Source of the DNA: Bog-756 sp963713625
Lineage (GTDB): Bacteria; Actinomycetota; Acidimicrobiia; Acidimicrobiales; RAAP-2
Length of the DNA stretch: 64,000 nt
NCBI GenBank assembly: GCA_963713625.1
Contig: CAVQMN010000011.1
Location: forward strand, 602,320-666,319
Direction of reading: 5' to 3'
Numbering within the stretch: position 1 is the stretch's first letter; the number at the start of each line of letters is the position of its first letter. The translations under genes and the position numbers were made by a program. Below are positions 35,122 through 42,358 of this stretch, in pieces. The notes under the pieces are model-generated. The model was not told where the DNA came from. It ran no database searches and saw only the letters and a program-made list of their open reading frames with translations.

Positions 35122-36243
35122 TCAACGTATCGGTGAGGCGTCGATCGGATCGGCCACCGTACCGTCATCGAGTCGGATCACCGTCCCCATGGAGAGCATC
35201 TCGGCCACGATGTCGTCACCGTCCGGCCGTCCGTCCAGGGCCCGATCGAGTTCGGCCATGAAGAAGTTGATGTTCTCCCGGCGCTTGAGCACGATCGAGT
35301 CGCTCATCGCCCTCTCCCACAGCAGTTCGATCATGTCGGCCCCGCAGTGGGGGCGGCCATCCTCTCCCACCCAGGTCCGGTCACGCATTTCCGACAGCGC
35401 GGTCCGGAGCCAGGCCACGTGCGGCGTCTCATCGGTTCGGATGTAGGAGATGAGTGCCGCGGCCTCACCTTCGCCGGCAACGAGCTCGGTATCGGCCAGC
35501 ACCGTCTCGGCCCACTGGAACCCGTGGAACGCGGAGATCTCGATGAGCAGCAGACCGATCATTCGATTGACGACGGACTCCAAGGTGAAGTCGATGTCAC
35601 TGGGGAGCGCCCGTTGACGCAACGCCGCCCGCTGGGCCTGTTCGATCTGGGTCGGCGTCTTCGGCGTCGGGTCGATCCCCATCCGGCCCAGCATCCGCGC
35701 CGTCAGGTCGTCGGTGGGCGGGTGCTCGAAGGCGATGTCCCGGGCCACGAACCACATCCGGTTGTGGCCGGCCAGATCGCCGTAGCCGGCTTCATCCCGG
35801 GCATGGGCCTCGAACAGCCCGTGGTCGATATGGGCGATGGCGGTGCCGGTGATGTCCTCTTCGAAGCAACGGGAGAAATCGGGAGTGGGCAGCATCCGCA
35901 GCATGGCGCCGAAGCCCTCCACGGTGCCGATGCGGGTGAGGGCGGTGACGATGGGACCGGGGGCTCCTTGGCGGATGAGGAACTTGGACTGCTCCACGTT
36001 GGGGAAGTTCTCCGGCCATGTGTCGAGGGGGACGTCGATGATCGGCGTCGAGAACTGTTCGACCCGCTGTTGCTCCCACGCGTTGATAGCCGGCAGTCGG
36101 TGTTTGGTGCGGGGCGACACGTAGGTGCCCTGCTCGTCGAATCCCCCGTGACAGCGGACACCTTCGGCGATCAGGGGTTCGACGATCTCGTGGTCGGCGA
36201 GAAGCTCCGCCTCGCTGTACTCGGTTTGCAACGTGGTCATCAA
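35122..36243 (-). CDS. Hypothetical protein, possibly ferritin-like (di-iron)
   Basis: A 373-residue soluble protein. The family is not recognised with certainty. Two helical regions carry carboxylate/histidine patterns: HGLFEAHARDEAG (about 140-155) and a segment containing EISAFHGFQWAE, then RTDETPHVAWL with an ExxH motif. This arrangement is what ferritin-like di-iron proteins show. If so, it could be an oxygenase partner of the LLM enzyme encoded 60 nt downstream. This is inference from spacing of acidic residues only. Confidence 0.6.
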   Translation of the reverse strand: MMTTLQTEYSEAELLADHEIVEPLIAEGVRCHGGFDEQGTYVSPRTKHRLPAINAWEQQRVEQFSTPIIDVPLDTWPENFPNVEQSKFLIRQGAPGPIVTALTRIGTVEGFGAMLRMLPTPDFSRCFEEDITGTAIAHIDHGLFEAHARDEAGYGDLAGHNRMWFVARDIAFEHPPTDDLTARMLGRMGIDPTPKTPTQIEQAQRAALRQRALPSDIDFTLESVVNRMIGLLLIEISAFHGFQWAETVLADTELVAGEGEAAALISYIRTDETPHVAWLRTALSEMRDRTWVGEDGRPHCGADMIELLWERAMSDSIVLKRRENINFFMAELDRALDGRPDGDDIVAEMLSMGTVIRLDDGTVADPIDASPIR

Positions 36244-36324
36244 CGGTCTCCCCGGGAAGCACTGACAGCACGGCCCGCCCCGTCAAGTGTACGGGACCGT
36301 GGCCTTTCCGGCTTGGTGACGTGA

Positions 36325-38667
36325 TTAGCCCACGGGAACACTGGCTGAAGCCTCCGAAATGAGCGAACCTGCCGCGTCCTTGTCGAGCGGTCGGGCCATG
36401 AGAAAGCCCTGGCCCTGGTTGCAGCCGAGGTCGACCAACCGACGGAGCTGGCTGTCGTGCTCGATGCCTTCGGCGATGACGTCCAGCCCGAGGCTGCGGG
36501 CCAGGCCGATGATGGCGGTGATCAGCGCCGTGCTCCCCGAGTCCAACTCGACCAGCGGATCGATGAACGACTTGTCGATCTTCAAGATGTCGACGGGGAA
36601 GTGTTGGAGATGGCTGAGGGACGAATAGCCGGTGCCGAAATCGTCGACGGCGATGCGAATTCCCATCTCCCGCAGCTCGGACAGGGCACGGGTGGCCCGC
36701 TCCGGGTCTTCCATGAGCACGCTTTCGGTGATCTCCAGGATGAGCTGGCTGGGTTGGATGCCACTGAGGGCCAGTGCGGCCCGGACTTCGTCGGACAGGT
36801 TCGGGGAGATCAGCTGGCGTCTGGAGAGGTTGACGGAGAGGCTGAGGCTCTCGAAGGCACTGGTGTCCCAGGCCGCCAACTGCTCGCACGCCTCGGCCAG
36901 CACCCACCGCCCGAGTGGGACGATGAAGCCGGTCTCCTCGGCGATGGGGATGAACCGGAGCGGGGCCACTTCACCGAGGCTGGGATGACTCCACCGGACC
37001 AGCGCCTCGAATCCCTGCAGCCGGTTGTCGGCCAGTGACACGATGGGTTGGTACTGGAGGAAGAACTCCGACCGTCCGAGGGCCCAGCGGAAACCGTTGG
37101 TCAGATCCAGCCGTTCGAGCATCCGGGCCCGCATGGATGTCTGGAATACCTCCACCCGGTTCTTGCCCTTCTCCTTGGCTTCGTACATGGCCGCGTCCGC
37201 TTCGCTCAGGAGCTGCTCCGTCGTCTTGTCCGCACCGGCGTAGGCCACCCCGACGCTGATGGACAGACCGACCTGGTGCCCTTCGAAGTCAGGTGCGTTG
37301 CGGAGCACCGAGACGATCCGGTGGGAGAAGTCCACCGCCGCCTGGGGGTCTTCCACGTCGACCATCAAGACGGCGAACTCGTCGCCCCCGAGGCGGGCCA
37401 CGGTGTCACCCGGGCGCACGATGGATGAGAGAAGCCGACTCGCCCGCAACAGGACACTGTCGCCCACATTGTGTCCGAGGGTGTCGTTGACCTCCTTGAA
37501 TCCGTCGAGATCCCCGAAGCACAGGGCGACGGACCGTCCCGAGCGGGGTGCCGAGGCCAGCGCATGCTCCACCCGGTCGTGGAGCAAGGCCCGATTGGCC
37601 AGTCCGGTGAGCTCGTCGTGGAAGGCCAGATGACGGAGGTCGGCCTCCAGGGCATCACGTTGGCGGTGCGATGCCTCGAGGGCATGGGCGTGTTCCTCGA
37701 TCTCGGTGGTCTGCCTGGTGATCCGTTCGATCAGCCACATCATCCGGAGATAGATGAGGGAGAACACCGTCACGCACAGGGCGGACATGACCGGGACGTT
37801 GACCGGGAGGGAGAGGCTGCTCGCCACCAGCAGGATGCTCGGTGGGATGAACCCGGCGAAGGCGACCATGGGGATCCGTTGCCGGCCGTTCGTCTCGCGA
37901 CGGTAGATGCTCGGAGTGGCTTTGGGAGTTTCGGGGGCCGCCTCGCCGACAGAGGGGTGAAGGGCGGCGGCCGCGATGAGGGCGTAGGCGATGAGCACGC
38001 CGGCATCGACGGCATTGGCGATGGGGCGTTCGCCGTGGAGGATCAGGATGTCGTGGGTGAGATCGGTCACCACCAGGACGATCACCGAGCCGGCGACGAG
38101 GCGGTGGAAGGGACGGCTCGCCACCCTGAACAGCAGCGAGTAGAAGACGAAGAAGATGAGCACCAGGTCCATGGCCGGGTAGCCGAGGACGACCAGTGTC
38201 CCAAACGAGCTGAGCGACGCGTTGTAGACGTAGGTGTTCATCAGGAACGTCCAGGCCACGGCCAACGCCCCCAGCGAGATGATGGCCGCATCGGCGTAGT
38301 CTTCGCGGAGGCCGGAGTGGTTGAGGCGCCTGCTCAGCCTGATGACGGCCGTGATGACGATCAGGTACCCGGCCAGGTAGGCCACGGTGGATGCCGTGGG
38401 GTGGGGCCCTGCGGCCCGGATCTGGTGGCCGGTCGAGTTCTCGAGGGAGTCGCCGGTGACGAAGGCGGCCACGCCCGCAGCCAGCAGGTACCAGCTGGCA
38501 CGGTCCTCGGGCTGGTAGAGGCGGATTCCGAGCAGGATGCAGGCCACCGAGGCCACCCCGACGGCCCCGCACAGGGCGTCGCGGCCGGTGGGCCCTGGGA
38601 GCGCGAGGTACCCAGCGACGGTGCATGTCCCCATGACCAGGACGAGCTTCCAGGCCTGCGCTCGCAA
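36325..38667 (-). CDS. Membrane GGDEF-EAL protein 2
   Basis: Cyclic-di-GMP enzyme of 780 residues with the longest sensor part in the window: about eight to nine hydrophobic helices in residues 1-310, then a short coiled region (IEEHAHALEASHRQRDALE). The GGDEF domain keeps GGDEF with RPGD as I-site; the EAL domain keeps EAL (GFEALVRW) and DDFGTGYSS. The start codon is TTG at 38667; ATG at codon 12 is an alternative. Both activities are possible. It stands apart from the other GGDEF-EAL genes, with its own 5' region. Confidence 0.9.
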   Translation of the reverse strand: MRAQAWKLVLVMGTCTVAGYLALPGPTGRDALCGAVGVASVACILLGIRLYQPEDRASWYLLAAGVAAFVTGDSLENSTGHQIRAAGPHPTASTVAYLAGYLIVITAVIRLSRRLNHSGLREDYADAAIISLGALAVAWTFLMNTYVYNASLSSFGTLVVLGYPAMDLVLIFFVFYSLLFRVASRPFHRLVAGSVIVLVVTDLTHDILILHGERPIANAVDAGVLIAYALIAAAALHPSVGEAAPETPKATPSIYRRETNGRQRIPMVAFAGFIPPSILLVASSLSLPVNVPVMSALCVTVFSLIYLRMMWLIERITRQTTEIEEHAHALEASHRQRDALEADLRHLAFHDELTGLANRALLHDRVEHALASAPRSGRSVALCFGDLDGFKEVNDTLGHNVGDSVLLRASRLLSSIVRPGDTVARLGGDEFAVLMVDVEDPQAAVDFSHRIVSVLRNAPDFEGHQVGLSISVGVAYAGADKTTEQLLSEADAAMYEAKEKGKNRVEVFQTSMRARMLERLDLTNGFRWALGRSEFFLQYQPIVSLADNRLQGFEALVRWSHPSLGEVAPLRFIPIAEETGFIVPLGRWVLAEACEQLAAWDTSAFESLSLSVNLSRRQLISPNLSDEVRAALALSGIQPSQLILEITESVLMEDPERATRALSELREMGIRIAVDDFGTGYSSLSHLQHFPVDILKIDKSFIDPLVELDSGSTALITAIIGLARSLGLDVIAEGIEHDSQLRRLVDLGCNQGQGFLMARPLDKDAAGSLISEASASVPVG

Positions 38668-38813
38668 TGCTTTGCCTACCTCGACCGTCTCACCCTCTGG
38701 CTATCGGCCCTTTTGGCTGATTGGTTGAGCCCTGAGCCCATCGGGCGGTTCGGGTCCGGGCCCGGTGACCGGGGCAAACGTCGACCGGGCGCCTCCGCTA
38801 CGGTGGAGCGGCG

Positions 38814-39635
38814 ATGCCGACCCTTGTCGACAAGACCGGAACGGTGGAACTGCTCCGGCACGAATTCGGGTCCCTGGCTGCCGTGTGCTCCCCACTGTCC
38901 GAGAACCAGTGGGATCTGGCCACCTGCCTTCCCGGATGGTCGGTCAAGGACGTATTGAGCCACGTGATCGGCACAGAATCGATGCTCGACGGGGTACCGA
39001 CCCCCTCCGCCGACATCTCACGCCTCGACCATATGCGCAACCCCATCGCCGAAGGCAACGAGGTGTGGGTCGAATCGATGCGCCCCCTGAGTGGGGGAGA
39101 GGTGCTCGACCGCTTCCTCCAGATCACCGGCCGCCGGCTGGCCGCCCTGGACGCCATGACCCAGGCCGACTTCGACGCCCCGTCGTGGACGCCTGTCGGA
39201 CGTGACGAGACCTACGGGCGTTTCATGCGCGTCCGCCACTACGACTGCTTCATGCACGAACAGGACATCCGTGACGCGCTGGGTGTGCCCCCGAGGGAAG
39301 AGGAGCGGGACATCGAGTCGGCGCTGGCCGAGGTGTCGACCGGCCTCGGCTACATCGTGGGCCGCCGGGCGTCGATGCCGGAAGGGAGCCGGGTGCGGAT
39401 CGACCTGTCCGGGCCGGTCAGTCGCACCTATCTGGTGCAGGTGGAGGGCCGGGCCGTCGAGGTCGACTCCTTCGACCAGCCCCCGACCGTGGGTATCGAC
39501 CTCCCGGTCATGCTGTTCTTGCGGTTGACCGGAGGTCGGGTGGACATCGGGCCGGGCCGGGGAGGGGAGATCCACTTCAGCGGCGACCGCCGACTGGGTG
39601 AGCAGTTGGTGGCCAACCTGGCGTTCACCATCTGA
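38814..39635 (+). CDS. Mycothiol-dependent maleylpyruvate-isomerase-family protein (TIGR03083-like)
   Basis: DinB-fold enzyme of 273 residues. The N-terminal WDLATCLPGWSVKDVLSHVIGTE supplies the first metal His, and RVRHYDCFMHEQDIRDALG the other His and an acidic residue, as in mycothiol maleylpyruvate isomerase. The C-terminal ~100 residues form the usual MDMPI_C/SCP2-like extension. Mycothiol use itself indicates an actinobacterial host. The exact reaction is unknown. The stop codon lies inside the first of three 15-bp repeats. Confidence 0.85.
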   Translation: MPTLVDKTGTVELLRHEFGSLAAVCSPLSENQWDLATCLPGWSVKDVLSHVIGTESMLDGVPTPSADISRLDHMRNPIAEGNEVWVESMRPLSGGEVLDRFLQITGRRLAALDAMTQADFDAPSWTPVGRDETYGRFMRVRHYDCFMHEQDIRDALGVPPREEERDIESALAEVSTGLGYIVGRRASMPEGSRVRIDLSGPVSRTYLVQVEGRAVEVDSFDQPPTVGIDLPVMLFLRLTGGRVDIGPGRGGEIHFSGDRRLGEQLVANLAFTI

Positions 39636-39665
39636 ACGTTCACCATCAGAGCATTCACCATCCGA
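39621..39665. repeat. Three 15-bp tandem repeats across a stop codon
   Basis: Units 39621-39635, 39636-39650 and 39651-39665 share the core TTCACCATC and each ends in GA. In frame they read AFTI-stop, TFTIR, AFTIR: the TGA stop of the mycothiol-dependent enzyme gene occupies the place of AGA and CGA codons in the other two units. Confidence 0.9.
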
Positions 39666-39793
39666 GGAGGCCATGAGCAGCCTCGGCGGCCTCTTGCAGT
39701 CGTTCACCGAGCCGCCACCGCGCATCCGGCCCCAGGTCAGGCGGCCGGCGTGGGGCCGGAGGGCTCGCTCGCCGGTCCCCACGTCCGTAGCCT

Positions 39794-39843
39794 CGCCCCG
39801 AGCGACGGGTAGAAGGACAGCGCTTGCTCCATCCCGTCGAACA
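39794..39843 (-). repeat. Short GNAT repeat copy D
   Basis: A diverged ~50-bp copy encoding DGMEQALSFYPSLGA, directly next to copy C. It corresponds to the central part of the ~107-bp unit. Confidence 0.6.
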
Positions 39844-39866
39844 AGGAGGCCAGCGCGGCCGGCGCT

Positions 39867-39973
39867 TCGCCCGACAGCCAGTACCCGGTCCACTCGCCCA
39901 TCGGCACCGCTCCGAGCGACCGGTAGAAAAGGAAAGCCTGCTCGCTCCCGTCCAACACCGACCGCTCGACGCG
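39867..39973 (-). repeat. GNAT C-terminal repeat, copy C
   Basis: Copy of the ~107-bp unit found also at 40791-40896 and 41891-41997. Copies B and C are almost identical over the ~60 bp that encode DGSEQAF-FYRSLGAVPMGEW. Similarity of copy C to copy A extends on the left to about 39845. Each unit contains the dyad CGCTCCGAGCG. Confidence 0.85.
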
Positions 39974-40057
39974 TGAATCGGGCAAGTTGAGCGGTGCGCC
40001 AGTCTGTGCGAACCAGGTCGGTTACAAACTGACACCTACCGGCCCGATGGGCTCGCT

Positions 40058-40732
40058 CTAAACGCCTGCGATGCCCTGCCCGATCAGCACGACGCCGAAC
40101 ACAACGAAGAGCACCGACATGACGACGGCATTGTTCTGTCTGAGCCATCCATTCCAACCTTCAAGCACCTCATGCGCCCTGTCTCCGAGGGAGAGCGTTA
40201 CGACGATGGGTGCGACGACTCCGAGGACAGCAACCACGAGGTACACGGCCCCTGCGGTCACTTCCTGAGCGGTGGAGAGCCCTCCTTCCGAAATCGCCGC
40301 GGCACTTGCTAAGCCGACGACGAAGTTCTTGGGATTCAGGGCCCCAAGGGCTGCGCCGGCCCCCAGTGCCTTGGTTGAGGAATATCCGGCAATTCCATCC
40401 ATCCACTTCGGCAGGGAACCTTCCTGGCCAGCCCGTGGCCGACCACGGAACTTCTTGACCGCAGCAAAGAGGAGGTACATGCCGAGGACGAGCTTCAGTA
40501 TCCCGGCCCAGGTCGAATGGCCCGAATCCGTCGACAAGTTGACTGCTCCTCCGAGGGGGATGAGCAGTCCGAGGACCACGGCGACGCCTCCCGTGAAGCC
40601 GGCCAGAAAGCTCAGGGCATTCAGCAATGGCTTACGAGTGAAGAGAAGGAGAATCGCCGGGATGATGTTCAGCGGAGAGATCGTCACCACCAGAGCAAGA
40701 GGAAGAATCTCTCCAATGACGACCTTCAGCAC
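40058..40732 (-). CDS. SfLAP/GAP-family membrane protein (LysE-superfamily-like)
   Basis: Integral membrane protein of 224 residues with about six helices, beginning VLKVVIGEILPLALVVTISP. The segments LNIIPAILLLFTRKPLLNAL and ALGALNPKNFVVGLASA are typical of the sulfolipid-1-addressing/GAP proteins of mycobacteria, related to LysE-type exporters. The start codon GTG at 40732 overlaps the stop of the 63-codon frame 40726-40917 (GTGCTGA), so it may be translationally coupled to that fragment. AT content is visibly higher than in neighbours, hinting at transfer. Function: probably export of lipid or small metabolite. Confidence 0.82.
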   Translation of the reverse strand: MLKVVIGEILPLALVVTISPLNIIPAILLLFTRKPLLNALSFLAGFTGGVAVVLGLLIPLGGAVNLSTDSGHSTWAGILKLVLGMYLLFAAVKKFRGRPRAGQEGSLPKWMDGIAGYSSTKALGAGAALGALNPKNFVVGLASAAAISEGGLSTAQEVTAGAVYLVVAVLGVVAPIVVTLSLGDRAHEVLEGWNGWLRQNNAVVMSVLFVVFGVVLIGQGIAGV

Positions 40733-40917
40733 AAGTCGCTCTTCACCTCGGTGCTCATTTGAGCTACGAAGCTAGCCGTCGATGCAGCCCTCCCGGAGAG
40801 CCGGTAGCCGGTCCACTCGCCCATCGGCACCGCTCCGAGCGACCGGTAGAAATGGAAAGCCTGCTCGCTCCCGTCCAACACCGACCAGTCGATACGTGGG
40901 TTCGGTAGGTCGACCAT
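40726..40917 (-). pseudogene. GNAT C-terminal fragment ORF (copy B) overlapping SfLAP gene start
   Basis: A 63-codon frame, MVDLPNPRIDWSVLDGSEQA and so on, matching the GNAT C-terminus up to EWTGYRLSG, then diverging. Its stop overlaps the SfLAP GTG start by 7 nt (GTGCTGA). It is either a remnant that now acts as a leader frame for the SfLAP gene or part of a mobile unit carrying GNAT 3' sequence. No catalytic motif is present. Confidence 0.6.
40791..40896 (-). repeat. GNAT C-terminal repeat, copy B
   Basis: Second copy of the ~107-bp unit, positioned between the SfLAP gene start and the VapC gene end. Near-identical to copy C over its centre. To its right an imperfect common stretch (AACCAAGGTCG near 40948; AACCAGGTCGG near 40011 beside copy C) suggests that the homology continues beyond the GNAT-coding part. 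Confidence 0.85.
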
Positions 40918-40982
40918 CAGTCCACCCTGCTGCCCGCAAGGCTCACAACCAAGGTCGTTTGCAGAGTGCCGCCGTTACGGCA

Positions 40983-41411
40983 TCACGGGTGCGGCGTGGA
41001 CAGATCTTCGGGGTACGTGACCTTGATCTCCGAGATCGACTTCGCAAAATCCGTCCTGTTGTTGGTGATGAAGCGATCCGCTCCGGCGCCGACGGCCGTT
41101 GCCAGATGCGTGGCATCCGCCGCCCGCAACCCGTAGGAAGCTCCGAGGGCCGTCGCCAGCTCGGCCGTTGCCTGGTCTGCCGGGAGGAGGGTGATCCTGC
41201 TCAGGAGCAGGCTGAGCGCAACCAACTCGTCTTGAGCGCCATCTCGCAGTGGCTTGGTCATGAGTTCAGGTAGGAGAAGCACCGAGCCGATGCCGGCCGT
41301 CACTCCAGTACCCCGGGACGCGTCGATGGGGAAGAGGGCTCGAACCGGTGCTCCCAATTCGTGATCGGGAGCGGCGGCGTAGATCAGCACGTCGGCATCG
41401 AAGGCGTCCAT
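40983..41411 (-). CDS. vapC: PIN-domain toxin (VapC family)
   Basis: Ribonuclease toxin of 142 residues. The acidic metal-binding residues are visible: Asp in FDADVLIYAA, Glu in LLPELMTKPL, Asp in LRAADATHLATA and Asp in DRFITNNRTDF. It starts at ATG 41411, 13 nt after the stop of the Phd/YefM-type antitoxin gene, the normal toxin-antitoxin order. It is expected to cleave RNA, often tRNA, when the antitoxin is lost. It lies inside the GNAT-repeat array between copies B and A. Confidence 0.88.
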   Translation of the reverse strand: MDAFDADVLIYAAAPDHELGAPVRALFPIDASRGTGVTAGIGSVLLLPELMTKPLRDGAQDELVALSLLLSRITLLPADQATAELATALGASYGLRAADATHLATAVGAGADRFITNNRTDFAKSISEIKVTYPEDLSTPHP

Positions 41412-41424
41412 GACTGCGATCGGC

Positions 41425-41718
41425 TCAGTGATGTGACCGGCTGGTCCGCACGTCGTCAACCAACTCTTCGGCTCGTCCCTTGGTGAGCACGGGACCGGAT
41501 CCCATGGAACGCGCGCCTGCATCAATCAGAAGGTCACGGACCGCCTCAGCCGTCTCCAAGGCAGCTTCAGCTCGCCGCGTCCTCAGGACATCGGGTCGAA
41601 CGACCACGGCAACGGCCCTGCCGTGCCGGGTGATCGTCACCTCCTCACCCTCTGTGACCATTTCCAAGATTTGAGGAAGGGCCGCCCGGGCCTCGCTGAC
41701 GCTCATCGTTCGGGTCAT
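41425..41718 (-). CDS. Phd/YefM-family antitoxin
   Basis: Antitoxin of 97 residues: TRTMSVSEARAALPQILEMV and EEVTITRHGRAVAVVV form the DNA-binding Phd/YefM fold; the C-terminal part (residues ~50-97) would wrap the PIN toxin. ATG 41718 is preferred over ATG 41724 because TACAAT on the minus strand ends 6 nt before it, consistent with a leaderless mRNA. Three TGTAC boxes spaced exactly 10 bp lie across the promoter for autoregulation. Confidence 0.88.
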   Translation of the reverse strand: MTRTMSVSEARAALPQILEMVTEGEEVTITRHGRAVAVVVRPDVLRTRRAEAALETAEAVRDLLIDAGARSMGSGPVLTKGRAEELVDDVRTSRSHH

Positions 41719-41726
41719 CTCCATAT

Positions 41727-41752
41727 TGTACAGATATGTACGTTAATGTACA
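41727..41752. promoter_or_regulatory. Antitoxin operator: three TGTAC boxes at 10-bp spacing
   Basis: TGTAC occurs at 41727, 41737 and 41747, i.e. on the same helix face. The outer two are the palindrome TGTACA. The minus-strand -10 TACAAT overlaps the first box. A multimeric toxin-antitoxin complex would block transcription here. Confidence 0.75.
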
Positions 41753-41847
41753 TCAGTGGCCAGTGAACTCGCCGGGCGTATCACCACGGTGCCGCATGAG
41801 GGCCGTCGAGCAACGGCGAACGCAGCTCACCGACCAGTCGTTCCAGC

Positions 41848-42333
41848 TCATTCCTCCGGTCGATCCGCGGAGCCCAGCGCGGCCAGCGCCTCGCCCGACA
41901 GCCGGTAGCCGGTCCACTCGTCCATCGGCACCGCTCCGAGCGACCGGTAGAAGCGGAGGGCCTGGTCGTTCCAGTCGAGCACCGACCAGTCGACACGTCC
42001 GTACCCGGCCCGGTGGGCGATGGTGGCCAACTCGCTGAGGAGCGCCCGACCGACACCCTGGGCCCGGGCCTCCGGGCGCACGTAGAGGTCCTCCAGGTAG
42101 ATGCCGCTCCGACCCGTCCAGGTGGAGAAGTTGAGGAACCAGACGGCCATCCCGAGGACCCGGCCACCGTCGTCGGCCACATGGGCGAAGACGGTGGGGG
42201 AGGGACCGAACAGGGCGGCACGCAGCTGAGCCGGCTCGATCTCCACCGATGCGGGCGAGCGCTCGAACTCGGCCAGGTCGTGGATGAGTTGGACGAGCAC
42301 CTCGACGTCGTCCTCACGGGCCGGTCGGATCAT
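41848..42333 (-). CDS. GNAT N-acetyltransferase, spermidine/diamine (SSAT)-like
   Basis: Intact GNAT enzyme of 161 residues, start MIRPAREDDVEVL at ATG 42333. The acetyl-CoA loop is RPEARAQGVGRALL, preceded by YLEDLYV; the C-terminal half has WSVLDWNDQALRFYRSLGA and ends DEWTGYRLSGEAL, as in spermidine/spermine acetyltransferases, where WN and Tyr contact substrate and CoA thiol. Its 3' end (41891-41997) is copy A of the repeat that recurs at 40791 and 39867. It heads the minus-strand array gnat, phd/vapC, SfLAP. Confidence 0.9.
   Translation of the reverse strand: MIRPAREDDVEVLVQLIHDLAEFERSPASVEIEPAQLRAALFGPSPTVFAHVADDGGRVLGMAVWFLNFSTWTGRSGIYLEDLYVRPEARAQGVGRALLSELATIAHRAGYGRVDWSVLDWNDQALRFYRSLGAVPMDEWTGYRLSGEALAALGSADRPEE
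41891..41997 (-). repeat. GNAT C-terminal repeat, copy A (inside intact gene)
   Basis: The portion of the intact GNAT gene that is repeated downstream. It differs from copies B and C in the stretch coding WNDQALR (GSEQAF in B and C), so B and C derive from a sister allele rather than from this exact gene. Confidence 0.85.
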
Positions 42334-42358
42334 CGGCTCAGGCTATCCAGTGGGTGGA

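Larger units (their letters stand above)
39737..39985 (-). pseudogene. GNAT acetyltransferase C-terminal fragment (copy C, with short copy D)
   Basis: Open frame whose translation matches the C-terminal third of the intact GNAT protein at 41848-42333: SVLDGSEQAFLFYRSLGAVP, then MGEWTGYWLSGEAPAALAS against SVLDWNDQALRFYRSLGAVP and MDEWTGYRLSGEALAALGS. It then repeats part of itself once more (DGMEQALSFYPSLGA). No GNAT acetyl-CoA-binding motif is present, so it cannot be a working enzyme. It lies just past the 3' end of the SfLAP gene, same strand. Confidence 0.7.

Noticed and set aside
40967..40982. TGCCG/CGGCA inverted repeat beside GNAT copy B
   Set aside because: Short dyad with no matching copy beside the other repeats; could be chance in GC-rich DNA or a weak vapC terminator.
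39794..41997. Integron attC sites
   Set aside because: The GNAT repeats lack RYYYAAC/GTTRRRY core sites in the right arrangement, and no integron integrase is visible; the array is described only as cassette-like.
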